Both the position numbers and the translations under genes were made by a program. From an uncultured Flavobacteriaceae bacterium (GTDB lineage: Bacteria; Bacteroidota; Bacteroidia; Flavobacteriales; Flavobacteriaceae), in the NCBI GenBank assembly GCA_947493175.1, contig CANLQD010000015.1, positions 1 through 64,000 on the forward strand: a stretch of DNA of 64,000 nucleotides, written 5' to 3'. This document shows positions 42,214-50,693 of the stretch, piece after piece. Each line of letters starts with the position of its first letter. Within the stretch, counting starts at the first letter, position 1. The notes beneath the pieces are model-generated. The model had not been told where the DNA came from, made no database searches, and worked only from the letters and a program-made list of their open reading frames with translations.

Positions 42214-43385
42214 TTAAATCGATTGTTATAGTTCATGATAAACTCGGAGGCTTCTCGAATGGCGCCGGCACTAGAGGCATGGTTCAGTACCACATCTGAA
42301 TGAAAAAGAATGTTCTTTGTGGCGTTTGCCGGACAAAAAGACCATCCTACTCGTAGCAGGTTCGACAAATCGTTCATGTCATCACCGATATAGGCCATTT
42401 GTTTTGTAGAAAGGTTCCGTTCTTCACATAGTTTTTCCAAAAAGGAATATTTATCCTTGATTCCTAGAAAAGTATCAGTGAGTTTCAATTTGGCCATACG
42501 TGTTTTTACAACATTCGAATTTTCAGAGGTCATAACCATGATTTGAACGCCGTTTTCCCTTAAAATCTCCAAGCCCATTCCGTCGCGCATATCAAACGTT
42601 TTTGAAAATTCACCATCTTTACTAAACTGTACGGTACCGTTGGTAAATACCCCATCGACATCTAGAATCAGGTAGTCGATCCGTTGCGCTGCCTTGCCCG
42701 CTTTGAATTTGGATATCAAAACCTGTTCTATGATATTCCAATCTGTCTCCGAATCAATTTCCACCAAGGTGTCCTCTTCCATTTCCAAAACCCCTATTTT
42801 TCCACTTAACCGATTTTTGGAGGAGAGCAATGCTTCTCGTGTGGTGCCGTATACCGCACCGTTTTCTATGAGCAATCCATCAAAATCTTGTCTTCGAGGG
42901 CGCTTAAAAATATCATAGTTTTGAGGTTCCCCTTTCGCGGACCATGTAAAACGATGGGTTTTTACAACGCTTACAATAGCATCAAGCGGAGTGTTAACAA
43001 GTTTTTGCAGTGCAGTATCGATGTCAGTCCTACGGGTCAAAGGTGAAGTGGCCTGTAATAAGAAGAAGATATCGAAATCTATGTTGTTGGTATCACAGAA
43101 TTCGAGTATGGCCGCCTCGGTGGATGCCGTGTCACTTGCATTTTCCGCTGAGCGTTTGATTCCTACTACTTTAGAGGACCATTTGAAATGGGCATCGATA
43201 TAGGCAAGTATTTCGTCATCATCTGTAAACACGTAGACTTGGTCGAGTTTAGAAAACAACGCTTCTGTAAGCACCCAGGTAAACAAGGGCCTCCCTAAAA
43301 GCTTTTTTTTATTCTTTCCGGGGATTCCTTTTGAATTTTTTCTTAACGGAATGAATCCAATGGCTTTTTTTGACATCTGCTTCAA
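42210..43385 (-). CDS. neuA: NeuA-like CMP-sialate synthetase fused to HAD phosphatase
   Basis: 391 aa. Residues about 1-225 are an acylneuraminate cytidylyltransferase (IGFIPLRKNSKGIPGKNKKK, LQATSPLTRRTDID, LIENGAVYGT), activating a sialic acid with CTP. Residues about 236-391 are a KDO-8-phosphate-phosphatase-like HAD domain with the catalytic LDVDGVFTNG (Asp-x-Asp), VMTSENSN and GDDMNDLSNLL. The same order occurs in animal CMAS. An active C-terminal phosphatase would dephosphorylate a sialate-9-phosphate, and all HAD acidic residues I can see are kept. Translationally coupled to neuB and overlapping the sialyltransferase-like gene by 4 bp. Confidence 0.9.
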   Translation of the reverse strand: MKQMSKKAIGFIPLRKNSKGIPGKNKKKLLGRPLFTWVLTEALFSKLDQVYVFTDDDEILAYIDAHFKWSSKVVGIKRSAENASDTASTEAAILEFCDTNNIDFDIFFLLQATSPLTRRTDIDTALQKLVNTPLDAIVSVVKTHRFTWSAKGEPQNYDIFKRPRRQDFDGLLIENGAVYGTTREALLSSKNRLSGKIGVLEMEEDTLVEIDSETDWNIIEQVLISKFKAGKAAQRIDYLILDVDGVFTNGTVQFSKDGEFSKTFDMRDGMGLEILRENGVQIMVMTSENSNVVKTRMAKLKLTDTFLGIKDKYSFLEKLCEERNLSTKQMAYIGDDMNDLSNLLRVGWSFCPANATKNILFHSDVVLNHASSAGAIREASEFIMNYNNRFK

Positions 43386-44461
43386 TTAGATGGGTCAACG
43401 ACCAAATTTTTAATGAGGTCTTTAGTCGCTCTCGCCGTAAATTTATCCAAATAATCCTTACCCAAAAAGAAACGATCCTCCACAATTTCCAAATTGGATA
43501 AGGCCGTTGAGAAAAGGGTATAGCCTTGTTGGAAGTAAAAACCTTCTCTAAGACCTAAAATTTCAATGGGGAAGAGGGCGGGCAGAATGGTTATATCTTT
43601 AAAATGATCTGCATACAAGGTGGTTTCCCGAGGATGCACCTTCAGCACTATGTTCATCTCTTCAGGAATTTTCGAAACAAGGTCCTGATAAATGGCGATT
43701 TTGACCGTTTCATCTTTCACCACTTTGTCTTCTGAAATTGGTTGGGTGAGTACAAGGGCATTGTTTTCGGCATTATCGATTTGGAACGAAGGGTCAGAAA
43801 TGAAAATTTGAAAAATCTCATTTTTCGTTTTATTATCGAGTTTCGCGGTTTCCTTTTTAATGTTGAGTTCCTTGGCTTTGTTCCGTAGTTGTTGGGGGAG
43901 ACGATTCGGAAACTGGGCAAAAATGGTCGTTACTTCTTTGTCGAAACCACTGCCTATAGGTGTTTTTGTGATATGGGTCTTTATGAACTGCTCAAAATCA
44001 CTATGTCTTTTTCGATAAGTTCGCGCCCCGTCTTCAATCATTTGTATCGGTTTGTTTGCAAACTCATAAAGAAAATAGCTTTTTGAAGAATCCGTATCGC
44101 AAAGATAAAGGTCCGATGATTTTATAAACGATTTTTCGGCTAGTAATTCAGGATGTTTTTTTTCCAGGTACTCCGGTAACAGCCGTTTTCTTCGAAAACC
44201 ATACTTGAACTTTCCCAATTCGGCAACATGGTCTTTTCGTTCCGATATGATGAAGACATCCCTAAAAAATCTTTTTTTGAGTGCCGGAATCAAATCTTCT
44301 ATCATGGGCGTGCTTTCTACTAAAAAAAGCACATTCTCGCCCACAGCTTCCAAATTATAACGAGAATCCCTTATACAGTGCAAGATGGAAAGATAGATGT
44401 GATAAATGGTAGACCCTACGTAGGTACGTCTCATACAAATTCCTGACATTTTGTTGAACAT
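43382..44461 (-). CDS. Sialyltransferase-like protein (GT52/polysialyltransferase type)
   Basis: About 359 aa. Two motifs shared by bacterial sialyltransferase families are visible: an acidic pair plus Gly (MIEDGART, about residue 140-150) and a His-Pro pair (VLKVHPRETTLYADHF), followed by LPALFPIEILGL and a Ser/Thr-rich TLFSTALSNLE segment. Together with the adjoining neuA and neuB this supports transfer of sialic acid from CMP-sialate. The open frame begins with a TTG at 44497, but a strong plus-strand promoter (44451-44484) overlaps that region, so an ATG at 44461, 44449 or 44434 is more likely; I use 44461. Acceptor and linkage are unknown. Confidence 0.72.
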   Translation of the reverse strand: MFNKMSGICMRRTYVGSTIYHIYLSILHCIRDSRYNLEAVGENVLFLVESTPMIEDLIPALKKRFFRDVFIISERKDHVAELGKFKYGFRRKRLLPEYLEKKHPELLAEKSFIKSSDLYLCDTDSSKSYFLYEFANKPIQMIEDGARTYRKRHSDFEQFIKTHITKTPIGSGFDKEVTTIFAQFPNRLPQQLRNKAKELNIKKETAKLDNKTKNEIFQIFISDPSFQIDNAENNALVLTQPISEDKVVKDETVKIAIYQDLVSKIPEEMNIVLKVHPRETTLYADHFKDITILPALFPIEILGLREGFYFQQGYTLFSTALSNLEIVEDRFFLGKDYLDKFTARATKDLIKNLVVDPSN

Positions 44462-44484
44462 CGGAGTCCAAAAAACTACATTTG
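44451..44484 (+). promoter_or_regulatory. Promoter for GT2 gene
   Basis: TTG (44454-44456, within TTTTGTTG), 20 bases, then TACATTTG (44477-44484); the ATG follows 27 bp later. It overlaps the 5' end of the divergent sialyltransferase-like frame. Confidence 0.65.
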
Positions 44485-44511
44485 TAAAAGTAGACAATAA
44501 AAACCAATTGA

Positions 44512-45324
44512 ATGAGCACCGTCAGTGTCATCGTTAGCACCTACAATAAACCAGAATGGCTCGAAAAGGTGTTATGGGGCTTTCATTATCAAACCTACAA
44601 AGATTTTGATGTGGTCGTGGCAGATGATGGTTCTACCGAAGAAACCAAGAATCTAATCGATAGACTTCGGGATGAACTGGCTTTTAAAATAAAACATGTT
44701 TGGCAAGAAGACGATGGTTTCCAAAAATGTAGAATTTTAAATAAGGCAATTTTGGCCTGTGAAACGGATTACGTTATCATGACCGATGGAGATTGTATAC
44801 CCAGGGAAGATTTTGTACAGGTGCATTATCTCAACAAAGAACCTGGATACTTTATTTCGGGAGGTTATTATATGCTACCTATGAATATCTCTTTGGCCAT
44901 TACCAAGGAAGATATTGAAAAGCAACGCTGTTTTAACATTCAGTGGTTGAAAGAAAAAGGCATTCCAAAGACTTTTAAAAATAACAAATTGACCGCCCGT
45001 GGCTTTATTTCCAAACTCTTCAATACGTTCACACCGACCAATGCCAGTTGGAACGGACATAACTCCTCGGGTTGGAAAAAGGACATACTCAACGTAAACG
45101 GTTTTGACGAGCGTATGCAATACGGGGGCGAGGATCGCGAATTCGGTGAACGCCTTTTTAATTACGGAGTGAAATCAAAACAGCTTCGATACAGTGCCGT
45201 CTGTGTACACCTAGATCATGAAAGGGGGTACAAAACGCCAGAGGCTATTGCCAAAAATCAAGTAATTCGAAAAGAAGTGCGGCAGAATAAAAGTGTATGG
45301 ACCTATCACGGCATTAGCAGATAG
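44512..45324 (+). CDS. Glycosyltransferase family 2 with galactosyltransferase-type C-terminus
   Basis: 270 aa. The GT-A fold starts SVIVSTYNKPEWLEKVLWGF, followed by DVVVADDGSTEETK and a DxD-like ending in YVIMTDGDCIPREDF. The C-terminal part GWKKDILNVNGFDERMQYGG, then EDREFGERL, matches the galactosyltransferase C-terminal domain with its conserved Asn-Gly-Phe-Asp and Glu-Asp motifs. No membrane segment, so it acts at the cytoplasmic face on nucleotide sugars. It is divergent from the sialic-acid genes and its last 19 bp overlap the end of the converging GT2 gene. Confidence 0.88.
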   Translation: MSTVSVIVSTYNKPEWLEKVLWGFHYQTYKDFDVVVADDGSTEETKNLIDRLRDELAFKIKHVWQEDDGFQKCRILNKAILACETDYVIMTDGDCIPREDFVQVHYLNKEPGYFISGGYYMLPMNISLAITKEDIEKQRCFNIQWLKEKGIPKTFKNNKLTARGFISKLFNTFTPTNASWNGHNSSGWKKDILNVNGFDERMQYGGEDREFGERLFNYGVKSKQLRYSAVCVHLDHERGYKTPEAIAKNQVIRKEVRQNKSVWTYHGISR

Positions 45325-46100
45325 TAGGCAAGCTCGTTCTTTTTTTCCAGTTTTTTTAATTCCCTAAAACGCTCCAGATCCGACAAGGCGTTGAGGTAGG
45401 ATATAATTACTCCTCTTTTCCCATCTAAAAAGCCAAGTCTGATTACAAAGTGATTAAAGAATTTCCAAAGAGGTTTTACTACAAGGGAAACATAGCTAAA
45501 TTGTTTTTCCCTGTAGAAGTCTTCTTTTGCCTTTAAACGACCGTAGCGCAACATTTTTGCTTTGTAGTCGTCATAATCCTTATAACAGTAATGGGTAAGC
45601 TTTTCTTTGAAAACACCAGATTTTCCATTGACATCGAGTGTTTCATGTACGATTTTTTTATCTGAAAACTGGGCCTTGCTTTTTCGGAAAAGCCGATAGT
45701 TCTTATCAGTCTGCCAACCACTGAAATGCAATGGGCTCTTTTGAAACATAAACTTTCTATAAAACCAGAAAGCCGCCACTTCGGTATCGCTGTCAACCTT
45801 CTCCTGTATTTCATTTTTGAGGCCTTCGGTGACCACTTCGTCCGCGTCTAAAAAGAGGACCCAATCATGTTGGGCCTGCTTCAGTGCAAAGGACTTTTGA
45901 AGTGTGAAATTGGAAAAAGGATGCTGTATGACCTTGACTTTCGGATGATTTCTTAGAAACTCATAAGTACCATCTGTACTATAAGAATCGACTACAATAA
46001 TTTCATCGGCAAAAGTAACCGATTCAACACATCGCTCAATATAGCCAATCTCGTTATAGGAGATAATCAGGGCAGATATTTTATTGTCTTGGTTGTTCAT
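45306..46100 (-). CDS. Glycosyltransferase family 2 (LPS core KdtX/WaaE-like)
   Basis: 264 aa. ISALIISYNEIGYIERCVES and ADEIIVVDSYSTDGTYEF give the nucleotide-sugar-binding fold, and WVLFLDADEVVTEGLK the DxD motif. The segment FWFYRKFMFQKSPLHFSGW and a later VHETLDVNG match the LPS core beta-glucosyl/heptosyltransferase-like subgroup often found in outer-core synthesis. The C-terminal region is rich in aromatic and basic residues and may associate with the membrane. It converges with and overlaps the preceding plus-strand GT2 by 19 bp. Confidence 0.87.
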   Translation of the reverse strand: MNNQDNKISALIISYNEIGYIERCVESVTFADEIIVVDSYSTDGTYEFLRNHPKVKVIQHPFSNFTLQKSFALKQAQHDWVLFLDADEVVTEGLKNEIQEKVDSDTEVAAFWFYRKFMFQKSPLHFSGWQTDKNYRLFRKSKAQFSDKKIVHETLDVNGKSGVFKEKLTHYCYKDYDDYKAKMLRYGRLKAKEDFYREKQFSYVSLVVKPLWKFFNHFVIRLGFLDGKRGVIISYLNALSDLERFRELKKLEKKNELAYYLLMP

Positions 46101-46135
46101 GACGCTGCTAATAAGTAGGTGTCTCGGTTTGGTAA

Positions 46136-46143
46136 CAAAATTA
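46136..46143 (-). promoter_or_regulatory. Candidate -7 element
   Basis: TAATTTTG on the minus strand, 36 bp before the GT2 ATG at 46100. No -33 element seen. Confidence 0.35.
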
Positions 46144-46196
46144 TAACAGAAAAAACAGAAAAAAAGTATGTTCTATTATAAATTTCCTACAAATTT

Positions 46197-47012
46197 TTAA
46201 ACCGCTACATCATACTCCCTTAGCGCATCGTTCAAAGATGTTTTCTTATTAGTGCTTTCTTTTCGGGTTCCAATGATCAAAGCGCAAGGAACCTGAAATT
46301 CGCCAGCGGAAAATTTCTTGGTGTAGCTCCCTGGAATAACAACCGATCGGGCAGGAACCCTACCTTTTAACTCGACAGGTTCGGTTCCTGTGACATCTAT
46401 GATTTTGGTAGATGCCGTGAGTACTACATTAGCTCCCAAAACCGCTTCTTTTTCAACCCGGACCCCCTCAACAACAATACAGCGCGACCCGATAAAAGCA
46501 TTGTCCTCTATAATCACGGGAGCTGCCTGCAGGGGCTCCAATACGCCCCCGATTCCGACACCACCGCTGAGATGTACATTTTTTCCGATTTGGGCACAGC
46601 TGCCCACGGTGGCCCAAGTATCTACCATGGTGCCCTGGTCTACATACGCCCCTATGTTTACGTAACTCGGCATGAGAATGGTTCCGGCAGAAATATAGGC
46701 CCCATGTCTAGCCACTGCATGCGGTACCACACGAATACCTTTTTCGGCATAGCCTCGTTTTAATGGAATCTTGTCGTGATATTCGAAAATTCCCGCTTCC
46801 AAGGTTTCCATCTTTTGTATGGGGAAATAGAGTACCACTCCCTTTTTGACCCATTCGTTAATCTGCCACCCCTGAGCGGTAGGTTCGGCACAACGCAGTT
46901 TGCCGACATCTAACAAATTGATGACTTGGCGTATGGCTTCTTGTGTGGTTGTTTCTTTTAAAAGTTCTCGGTTTTCCCAAGCTTTTTCGATGGTTTCTCT
47001 TAATTCGTTCAT
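46197..47012 (-). CDS. dapD: Tetrahydrodipicolinate N-succinyltransferase
   Basis: 271 aa. Transfers succinyl from succinyl-CoA to tetrahydrodipicolinate in lysine/diaminopimelate synthesis. A helical N-terminal domain (MNELRETIEKAWENRELLKE; DVGKLRCAEPTAQGWQINEW) precedes a left-handed beta-helix of hexapeptide repeats (VVPHAVARHGAYISAGTILM, PSYVNIGAYVDQGTMVDTWA, GSCAQIGKNVHLSGGVGIGG). Family residues for cofactor binding lie in the repeat coils. The C-terminal segment has CALIIGTRKESTNKKTSLND. Length is normal. Divergent from ruvX; a -7 element lies at 47033-47040. Confidence 0.94.
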   Translation of the reverse strand: MNELRETIEKAWENRELLKETTTQEAIRQVINLLDVGKLRCAEPTAQGWQINEWVKKGVVLYFPIQKMETLEAGIFEYHDKIPLKRGYAEKGIRVVPHAVARHGAYISAGTILMPSYVNIGAYVDQGTMVDTWATVGSCAQIGKNVHLSGGVGIGGVLEPLQAAPVIIEDNAFIGSRCIVVEGVRVEKEAVLGANVVLTASTKIIDVTGTEPVELKGRVPARSVVIPGSYTKKFSAGEFQVPCALIIGTRKESTNKKTSLNDALREYDVAV

Positions 47013-47032
47013 GCGTATGCTTCAAATTTTTG

Positions 47033-47040
47033 CAAATATA
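47033..47040 (-). promoter_or_regulatory. Candidate -7 element for dapD
   Basis: TATATTTG on the minus strand, 21 bp before the dapD ATG. No -33 element at the normal distance. Confidence 0.35.
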
Positions 47041-47094
47041 GGCCGTCAAGAATGAATTCGGGTCTCCATTTTACACTTATAACATTTTATAAGT

Positions 47095-47102
47095 TATTTT
47101 TG
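47095..47102 (+). promoter_or_regulatory. Candidate -7 element for ruvX
   Basis: TATTTTTG lies 9-15 bp before the two TTG start candidates of ruvX, implying a very short leader. Confidence 0.4.
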
Positions 47103-47116
47103 CCAAAAAATTGGCT

Positions 47117-47530
47117 TTGGGCAGAATTTTGGCTTTGGATTATGGGAAGAGACGAACCGGTATCGCTGTTACCGATGAGCTACAATTGATAGCTTCCGGA
47201 CTAACTACAGTAGATACCCCAGCGTTGTTTGGCTTTTTGAAAGAGTATACCAAGACGGAGATGGTATCTTGTTTTGTGGTAGGAGAGCCCAAACAGATGA
47301 ATAATACGCCGTCCGAATCGGAAGCACTGATTCGGCCTTTTATCAAGCAATTGGTCAAACGGTTCCCTGAAATACCGATCGAACGTCAAGATGAACGCTT
47401 TACATCGAAAATGGCTTTTCAGTCGATGATCGAAGGAGGTATCAAAAAACAAAAAAGAAAAAATAAGGCCCTGGTAGACGAAATCAGCGCTACCCTTATT
47501 TTACAGGCCTTTTTAAACAGAATTCAATGA
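47117..47530 (+). CDS. ruvX: Holliday junction resolvase RuvX/YqgF
   Basis: 137-aa RNase H-fold nuclease. Motifs: GRILALDYGKRRTGIAVTDE (first catalytic Asp), VGEPKQMNN with the Glu-containing strand, and DERFTSKMAFQSMIEGG with the following acidic residue in LVDEISATLILQ. In other bacteria it acts on Holliday junctions or in rRNA maturation. Both candidate starts are TTG (47111 and 47117); 47117 gives MGRILALDYG, the normal family start. It overlaps def by ATGA. Confidence 0.9.
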   Translation: MGRILALDYGKRRTGIAVTDELQLIASGLTTVDTPALFGFLKEYTKTEMVSCFVVGEPKQMNNTPSESEALIRPFIKQLVKRFPEIPIERQDERFTSKMAFQSMIEGGIKKQKRKNKALVDEISATLILQAFLNRIQ

Positions 47531-48120
47531 TCATACCTATTGTAGCTTACGGAGACCCGGTGTTGCGAAAAGTTGCCGCCGATATTGATTCGGACTATCC
47601 AAAATTAAAAGGGCTTATTACCGATATGTGGGAGACCATGTACAAAGCGAACGGGGTTGGTCTTGCCGCTCCACAGATAGGACGCTCCATTCGGTTGTTT
47701 CTGGTCGATACCACCCCTTTTGCAGACGATGAGGAATTATCAAAGGAAGAGCGGAAGGCGCTTAATGGATTTAAAAAGGTATTCATCAATGCTAAAATAG
47801 AGCAGGAGGTAGGTGAGGAATGGACCTTTAACGAGGGGTGCCTTAGTATTCCGGATGTTCGGGAAGATGTAAAAAGAAAGGATACGATTACCATTTCCTA
47901 TCTTGATGAAAACTTCAAAGCGCACAAAGCTACTTATGATGGTTTATTGGCCAGGGTCATTCAACACGAGTACGATCATATACAGGGGGTACTATTTACA
48001 GATAAACTGTCGAGCCTTAAAAAAAGACTTCTCAAAGGACGTTTAAAAAGTATTTCCCAAGGTAAGATAGCGGTCGATTACCGCATGCGGTTTCCTGAAA
48101 TGAAAAAAGCACGTGGATAA
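47527..48120 (+). CDS. def: Peptide deformylase
   Basis: 197-aa metalloenzyme removing the N-formyl group from nascent polypeptides. All three motifs are present: GVGLAAPQIG, EGCLSIP with the metal-binding Cys, and QHEYDHIQGVLF with both metal-binding His and the catalytic Glu. The insert DDEELSKEERKAL between motifs 1 and 2 is common in Bacteroidota enzymes. ATG overlaps the ruvX stop, so the two are translationally coupled; the DUF5606 gene follows after 53 bp. Confidence 0.95.
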   Translation: MIIPIVAYGDPVLRKVAADIDSDYPKLKGLITDMWETMYKANGVGLAAPQIGRSIRLFLVDTTPFADDEELSKEERKALNGFKKVFINAKIEQEVGEEWTFNEGCLSIPDVREDVKRKDTITISYLDENFKAHKATYDGLLARVIQHEYDHIQGVLFTDKLSSLKKRLLKGRLKSISQGKIAVDYRMRFPEMKKARG

Positions 48121-48173
48121 GCGGTAGATCAACGGAAAAATAGCATATTTGCGCTTGAAAATTTGAAGATACT

Positions 48174-48584
48174 ATGGGTTTAGAAAAAATATTGGCCATC
48201 GGTGGTAAACCGGGACTGTTCAAGTTAGTAACCCAGACGCGTACAGGGTTCGTGGCAGAATCCCTGCTAGACGGTAAAAAGGTAACAGTTGGCTTACGTA
48301 GCAATGTGAGCGTATTGTCCGAAATCGCCATTTATACCCTGGAAGAAGAGATTCCGCTTCGGCAGGTGTTCCTGAATATACAGGTAAAAGAAAAGGGGGG
48401 CAAAACCTCGATAGGCCATAAAGAGGAAAAAATAAAACTGGAAGAGTATTTTTTTGAAGTACTTCCCGATTACGATGAAGATCGGGTATACCCGAGTGAC
48501 ATCAAAAAAGTGATTCAGTGGTATAATATTCTACACGAAAATGGTATGGTCGATTTTTCGGATGGTGATAGTTCCGAAGAATAG
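48174..48584 (+). CDS. DUF5606 family protein
   Basis: 136 aa of a Bacteroidota-specific family: MGLEKILAIGGKPGLFKLVT, TRTGFVAESLLDGKKVTVGL, NVSVLSEIAIYTLEEEIPL and LPDYDEDRVYPSDIKKVIQW are its conserved segments. Probably a small beta-barrel-like fold followed by a helical tail; the last residues are acidic (DGDSSEE). Function unknown. Often found next to def and ruvX, as here, hinting at a translation-linked role. A terminator follows. Confidence 0.88.
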   Translation: MGLEKILAIGGKPGLFKLVTQTRTGFVAESLLDGKKVTVGLRSNVSVLSEIAIYTLEEEIPLRQVFLNIQVKEKGGKTSIGHKEEKIKLEEYFFEVLPDYDEDRVYPSDIKKVIQWYNILHENGMVDFSDGDSSEE

Positions 48585-48608
48585 CACGATAACACCGAAA
48601 AACAATAC

Positions 48609-48642
48609 AAAGACCGCTAGAACTACTTCGCGGTCTTTTTTT
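48609..48642 (+). terminator. Rho-independent terminator
   Basis: Perfect 9-bp stem AAAGACCGC/GCGGTCTTT with a 12-base loop and a T-run. It ends the ruvX-def-DUF5606 transcript. Confidence 0.85.
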
Positions 48643-48902
48643 ATCATTTAATTCCATTGAGAAAGGAAGGGTATACTCTTTTTTTGAAAAGGGTTTTTAA
48701 TTAATCGGTGCCAATACAGATGGCAAGCCATTAATAAACTACCTGGAATCCCTTGTGTCGGATATATGTGTTATGGATTTATTCCACAATTTTTACTGCC
48801 GTTCTTCATAGACACCCACTAATTTTTTCTGTTATATGAGGTTTTATTCCGTGCCGGTATCATGAAAAGCTATTAATGGCTTTTTTCAATAGGAATATGG
48901 TC
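48643..48902. other. Convergent intergenic region
   Basis: 260 bp after the terminator and before the stop of the S41 protease. It holds a weak A/T hairpin near 48861-48885 that could end the minus-strand transcript; nothing else is recognisable. Confidence 0.35.
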
Positions 48903-50240
48903 TCATCCTTTGTCTTTGGGATTTTTGTCCGTACGGCCATTGCTATACAATCCTTGTAATGCAATTATTTGGTCGCCCTCGGAAACAAAACGTATGCGAA
49001 AACTGTCTAAACCTTTCAGCATAAATTCATGATCGCTAAATGGGTATAGTTCATATTTGGTTCCCTTGTTCCTTTGATAGAATAAAGTGCCGTTTTCCAT
49101 ACTTATTTTACGGGGACCATAACTTCCGACAAAAGTTTGAAGCGTTGCTGCATCTAGCTGAACCGGGTTTTTCTGCGTTTTCAATCGAGTGATCGGCCAG
49201 TTATAGAATGCCTTGGCCGCATCGTCGGTTTGCTGCTCTATCAAGGTCTCCAAGGCGTTTATATGAGCCACTTCCAGCGCTTCTTGCACGGGAACTTCTA
49301 TATGTGGACTCACCCCGGTACCTTCCCAGTTCGTATTGGTGATGGGGTTAATGGCGCGACCGGTCGGAACCCAAATCGTAAATCGGTCGGTAGCCGTGAC
49401 CGCCCCACCGGGATGGGCACCGCCTCCTGTGGTCTTTCCGACAAGCGTGGCACGTTCCAGGTTTTTAAGATTGTAGCTAAACTCCTCAGCAGCTGAAAAG
49501 GTGCTAGGACTGGTTAGTACATAGACCGGGGTGTCCGGGCTGCGTTGGCCCGGCACATGTGGCAACGTCCATGTTTGGGAATTAGCGTCCGAAGGTCGCC
49601 AATAGAAGTTGTTCAAATGCACCGGATCACTATGGAATAGGTAACTGGTAATAAGCTGGATCATCGCGGGGCTGCCACCTCCATTATTACGAAGGTCAAT
49701 AATGATCGCATCGGTATTGCTTAAAAAATTCATGGCCGAAACAGCCGTTTCCCCTCCGTATTCTACATTTGAAAAACCTCGTAGGTCTAGATAGCCAATA
49801 TTTCCCTCAAGGATTTTTAACTCCTTAAAACCAAAGTTATTTCGTTTAAGACTGGCAATGTAGCGATTCAAATAGGCGATGCTATCTTCCGGGGTCACGG
49901 TTTGTTGTTGTTCGGCTATTTGTTGTGGCTCAAAAGAAACCCTTAGGTGTTTGTCCTTGCTAACGGCTTGTAAATCGGTAGTGAGTAGCGATGCAAATTC
50001 TTGGGGGTCACGCACCTTCTTATACTTCCCTTTTTGTTGTTTCGACCGTAGGCTTTCGATCATTTGGGTGGCCATCTTTGGAAAAACATAGTTTTGGTCA
50101 AGTTTGCTGGCAATAGAATCCAAAACAGTTTGCCGTTCTTGAGATGTTAGTGGGGCGGTGTTCTCTTGCGCAAGGGTAAGGTGAATGGAAAGAAGAAAAA
50201 TAAACAAAGGGATAAGCGTAAGCGTGTTTGCAGTTTTCAT
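48903..50240 (-). CDS. S41 family peptidase, exported
   Basis: 445 aa from the ATG at 50240. The open frame extends seven codons further, but this ATG overlaps the marR stop (ATGA) and gives a good signal peptide (MKTANTLTLIPLFIFLLSIH). After an N-terminal helical S41-type domain (TVLDSIASKLDQNYVFPKMA), the tail-protease core is seen: GNIGYLDLRGF, DAIIIDLRNNGGGSPAMIQL, and TSPSTFSAAEEFSYNLKNL with the catalytic Ser, then VGKTTGGGAHPGG. The layout resembles the IRBP-like S41 subgroup. Residues 370-445 form a C-terminal beta domain. Probably periplasmic; substrate unknown. Coupled to marR, so expression is likely under MarR control. Confidence 0.88.
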   Translation of the reverse strand: MKTANTLTLIPLFIFLLSIHLTLAQENTAPLTSQERQTVLDSIASKLDQNYVFPKMATQMIESLRSKQQKGKYKKVRDPQEFASLLTTDLQAVSKDKHLRVSFEPQQIAEQQQTVTPEDSIAYLNRYIASLKRNNFGFKELKILEGNIGYLDLRGFSNVEYGGETAVSAMNFLSNTDAIIIDLRNNGGGSPAMIQLITSYLFHSDPVHLNNFYWRPSDANSQTWTLPHVPGQRSPDTPVYVLTSPSTFSAAEEFSYNLKNLERATLVGKTTGGGAHPGGAVTATDRFTIWVPTGRAINPITNTNWEGTGVSPHIEVPVQEALEVAHINALETLIEQQTDDAAKAFYNWPITRLKTQKNPVQLDAATLQTFVGSYGPRKISMENGTLFYQRNKGTKYELYPFSDHEFMLKGLDSFRIRFVSEGDQIIALQGLYSNGRTDKNPKDKG

Positions 50241-50686
50241 GACGTTGTTTTTTGATAGCAATTGGACTTTATTTTGTTTAGAATAGTTTCCAATTGACTA
50301 AGTTCTTTTTTTGTGATTCCGTTTAATGATGATTTTCTGTTATGATGAATAAGTGGGGGTAGAAGTTCCAAAACTTCCATACCCTTTTTGGTAATCTCAA
50401 TTTTGTAGCGCCTGCGGTCTTCTTGGTGCATAGATCGTTTCAAGTACTTTTTCCGAACCATGGCATTGATCATTCGCGTCATCGACCCATTATCCTTGAA
50501 TACCAATTCAGCAATCTCCTTTTGGGTCAACGCTGGATATTCCCTTAGAAAAATAAGAACCATTCCCTGATCGATGGTTATGTCCTTTATTTTTTCCGAA
50601 ATGTTTTGCTGTGCAAACCTTCGATATTCCTTAATGGTACTTTCAATAGCATGAAAAATGGTTTCCGACGGGAGTTTAATATGCAT
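50237..50686 (-). CDS. MarR family transcriptional regulator
   Basis: 149-aa winged-helix regulator. The HTH is visible as ALTQKEIAELVFKDNGSMTR, followed by MINAMVRKKYLKRSMHQEDR (recognition helix and wing with Asp-Arg) and the C-terminal dimerisation helix. An N-terminal helix contains FRRFAQQNISEK-like sequence (EYRRFAQQNISEKIKD). An inverted repeat at 50694-50730, directly upstream, is a good candidate for its own operator. It is coupled by ATGA to the S41 peptidase, which is probably its main regulated partner; the inducing ligand is unknown. Confidence 0.9.
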   Translation of the reverse strand: MHIKLPSETIFHAIESTIKEYRRFAQQNISEKIKDITIDQGMVLIFLREYPALTQKEIAELVFKDNGSMTRMINAMVRKKYLKRSMHQEDRRRYKIEITKKGMEVLELLPPLIHHNRKSSLNGITKKELSQLETILNKIKSNCYQKTTS

Positions 50687-50693
50687 TCAGACC

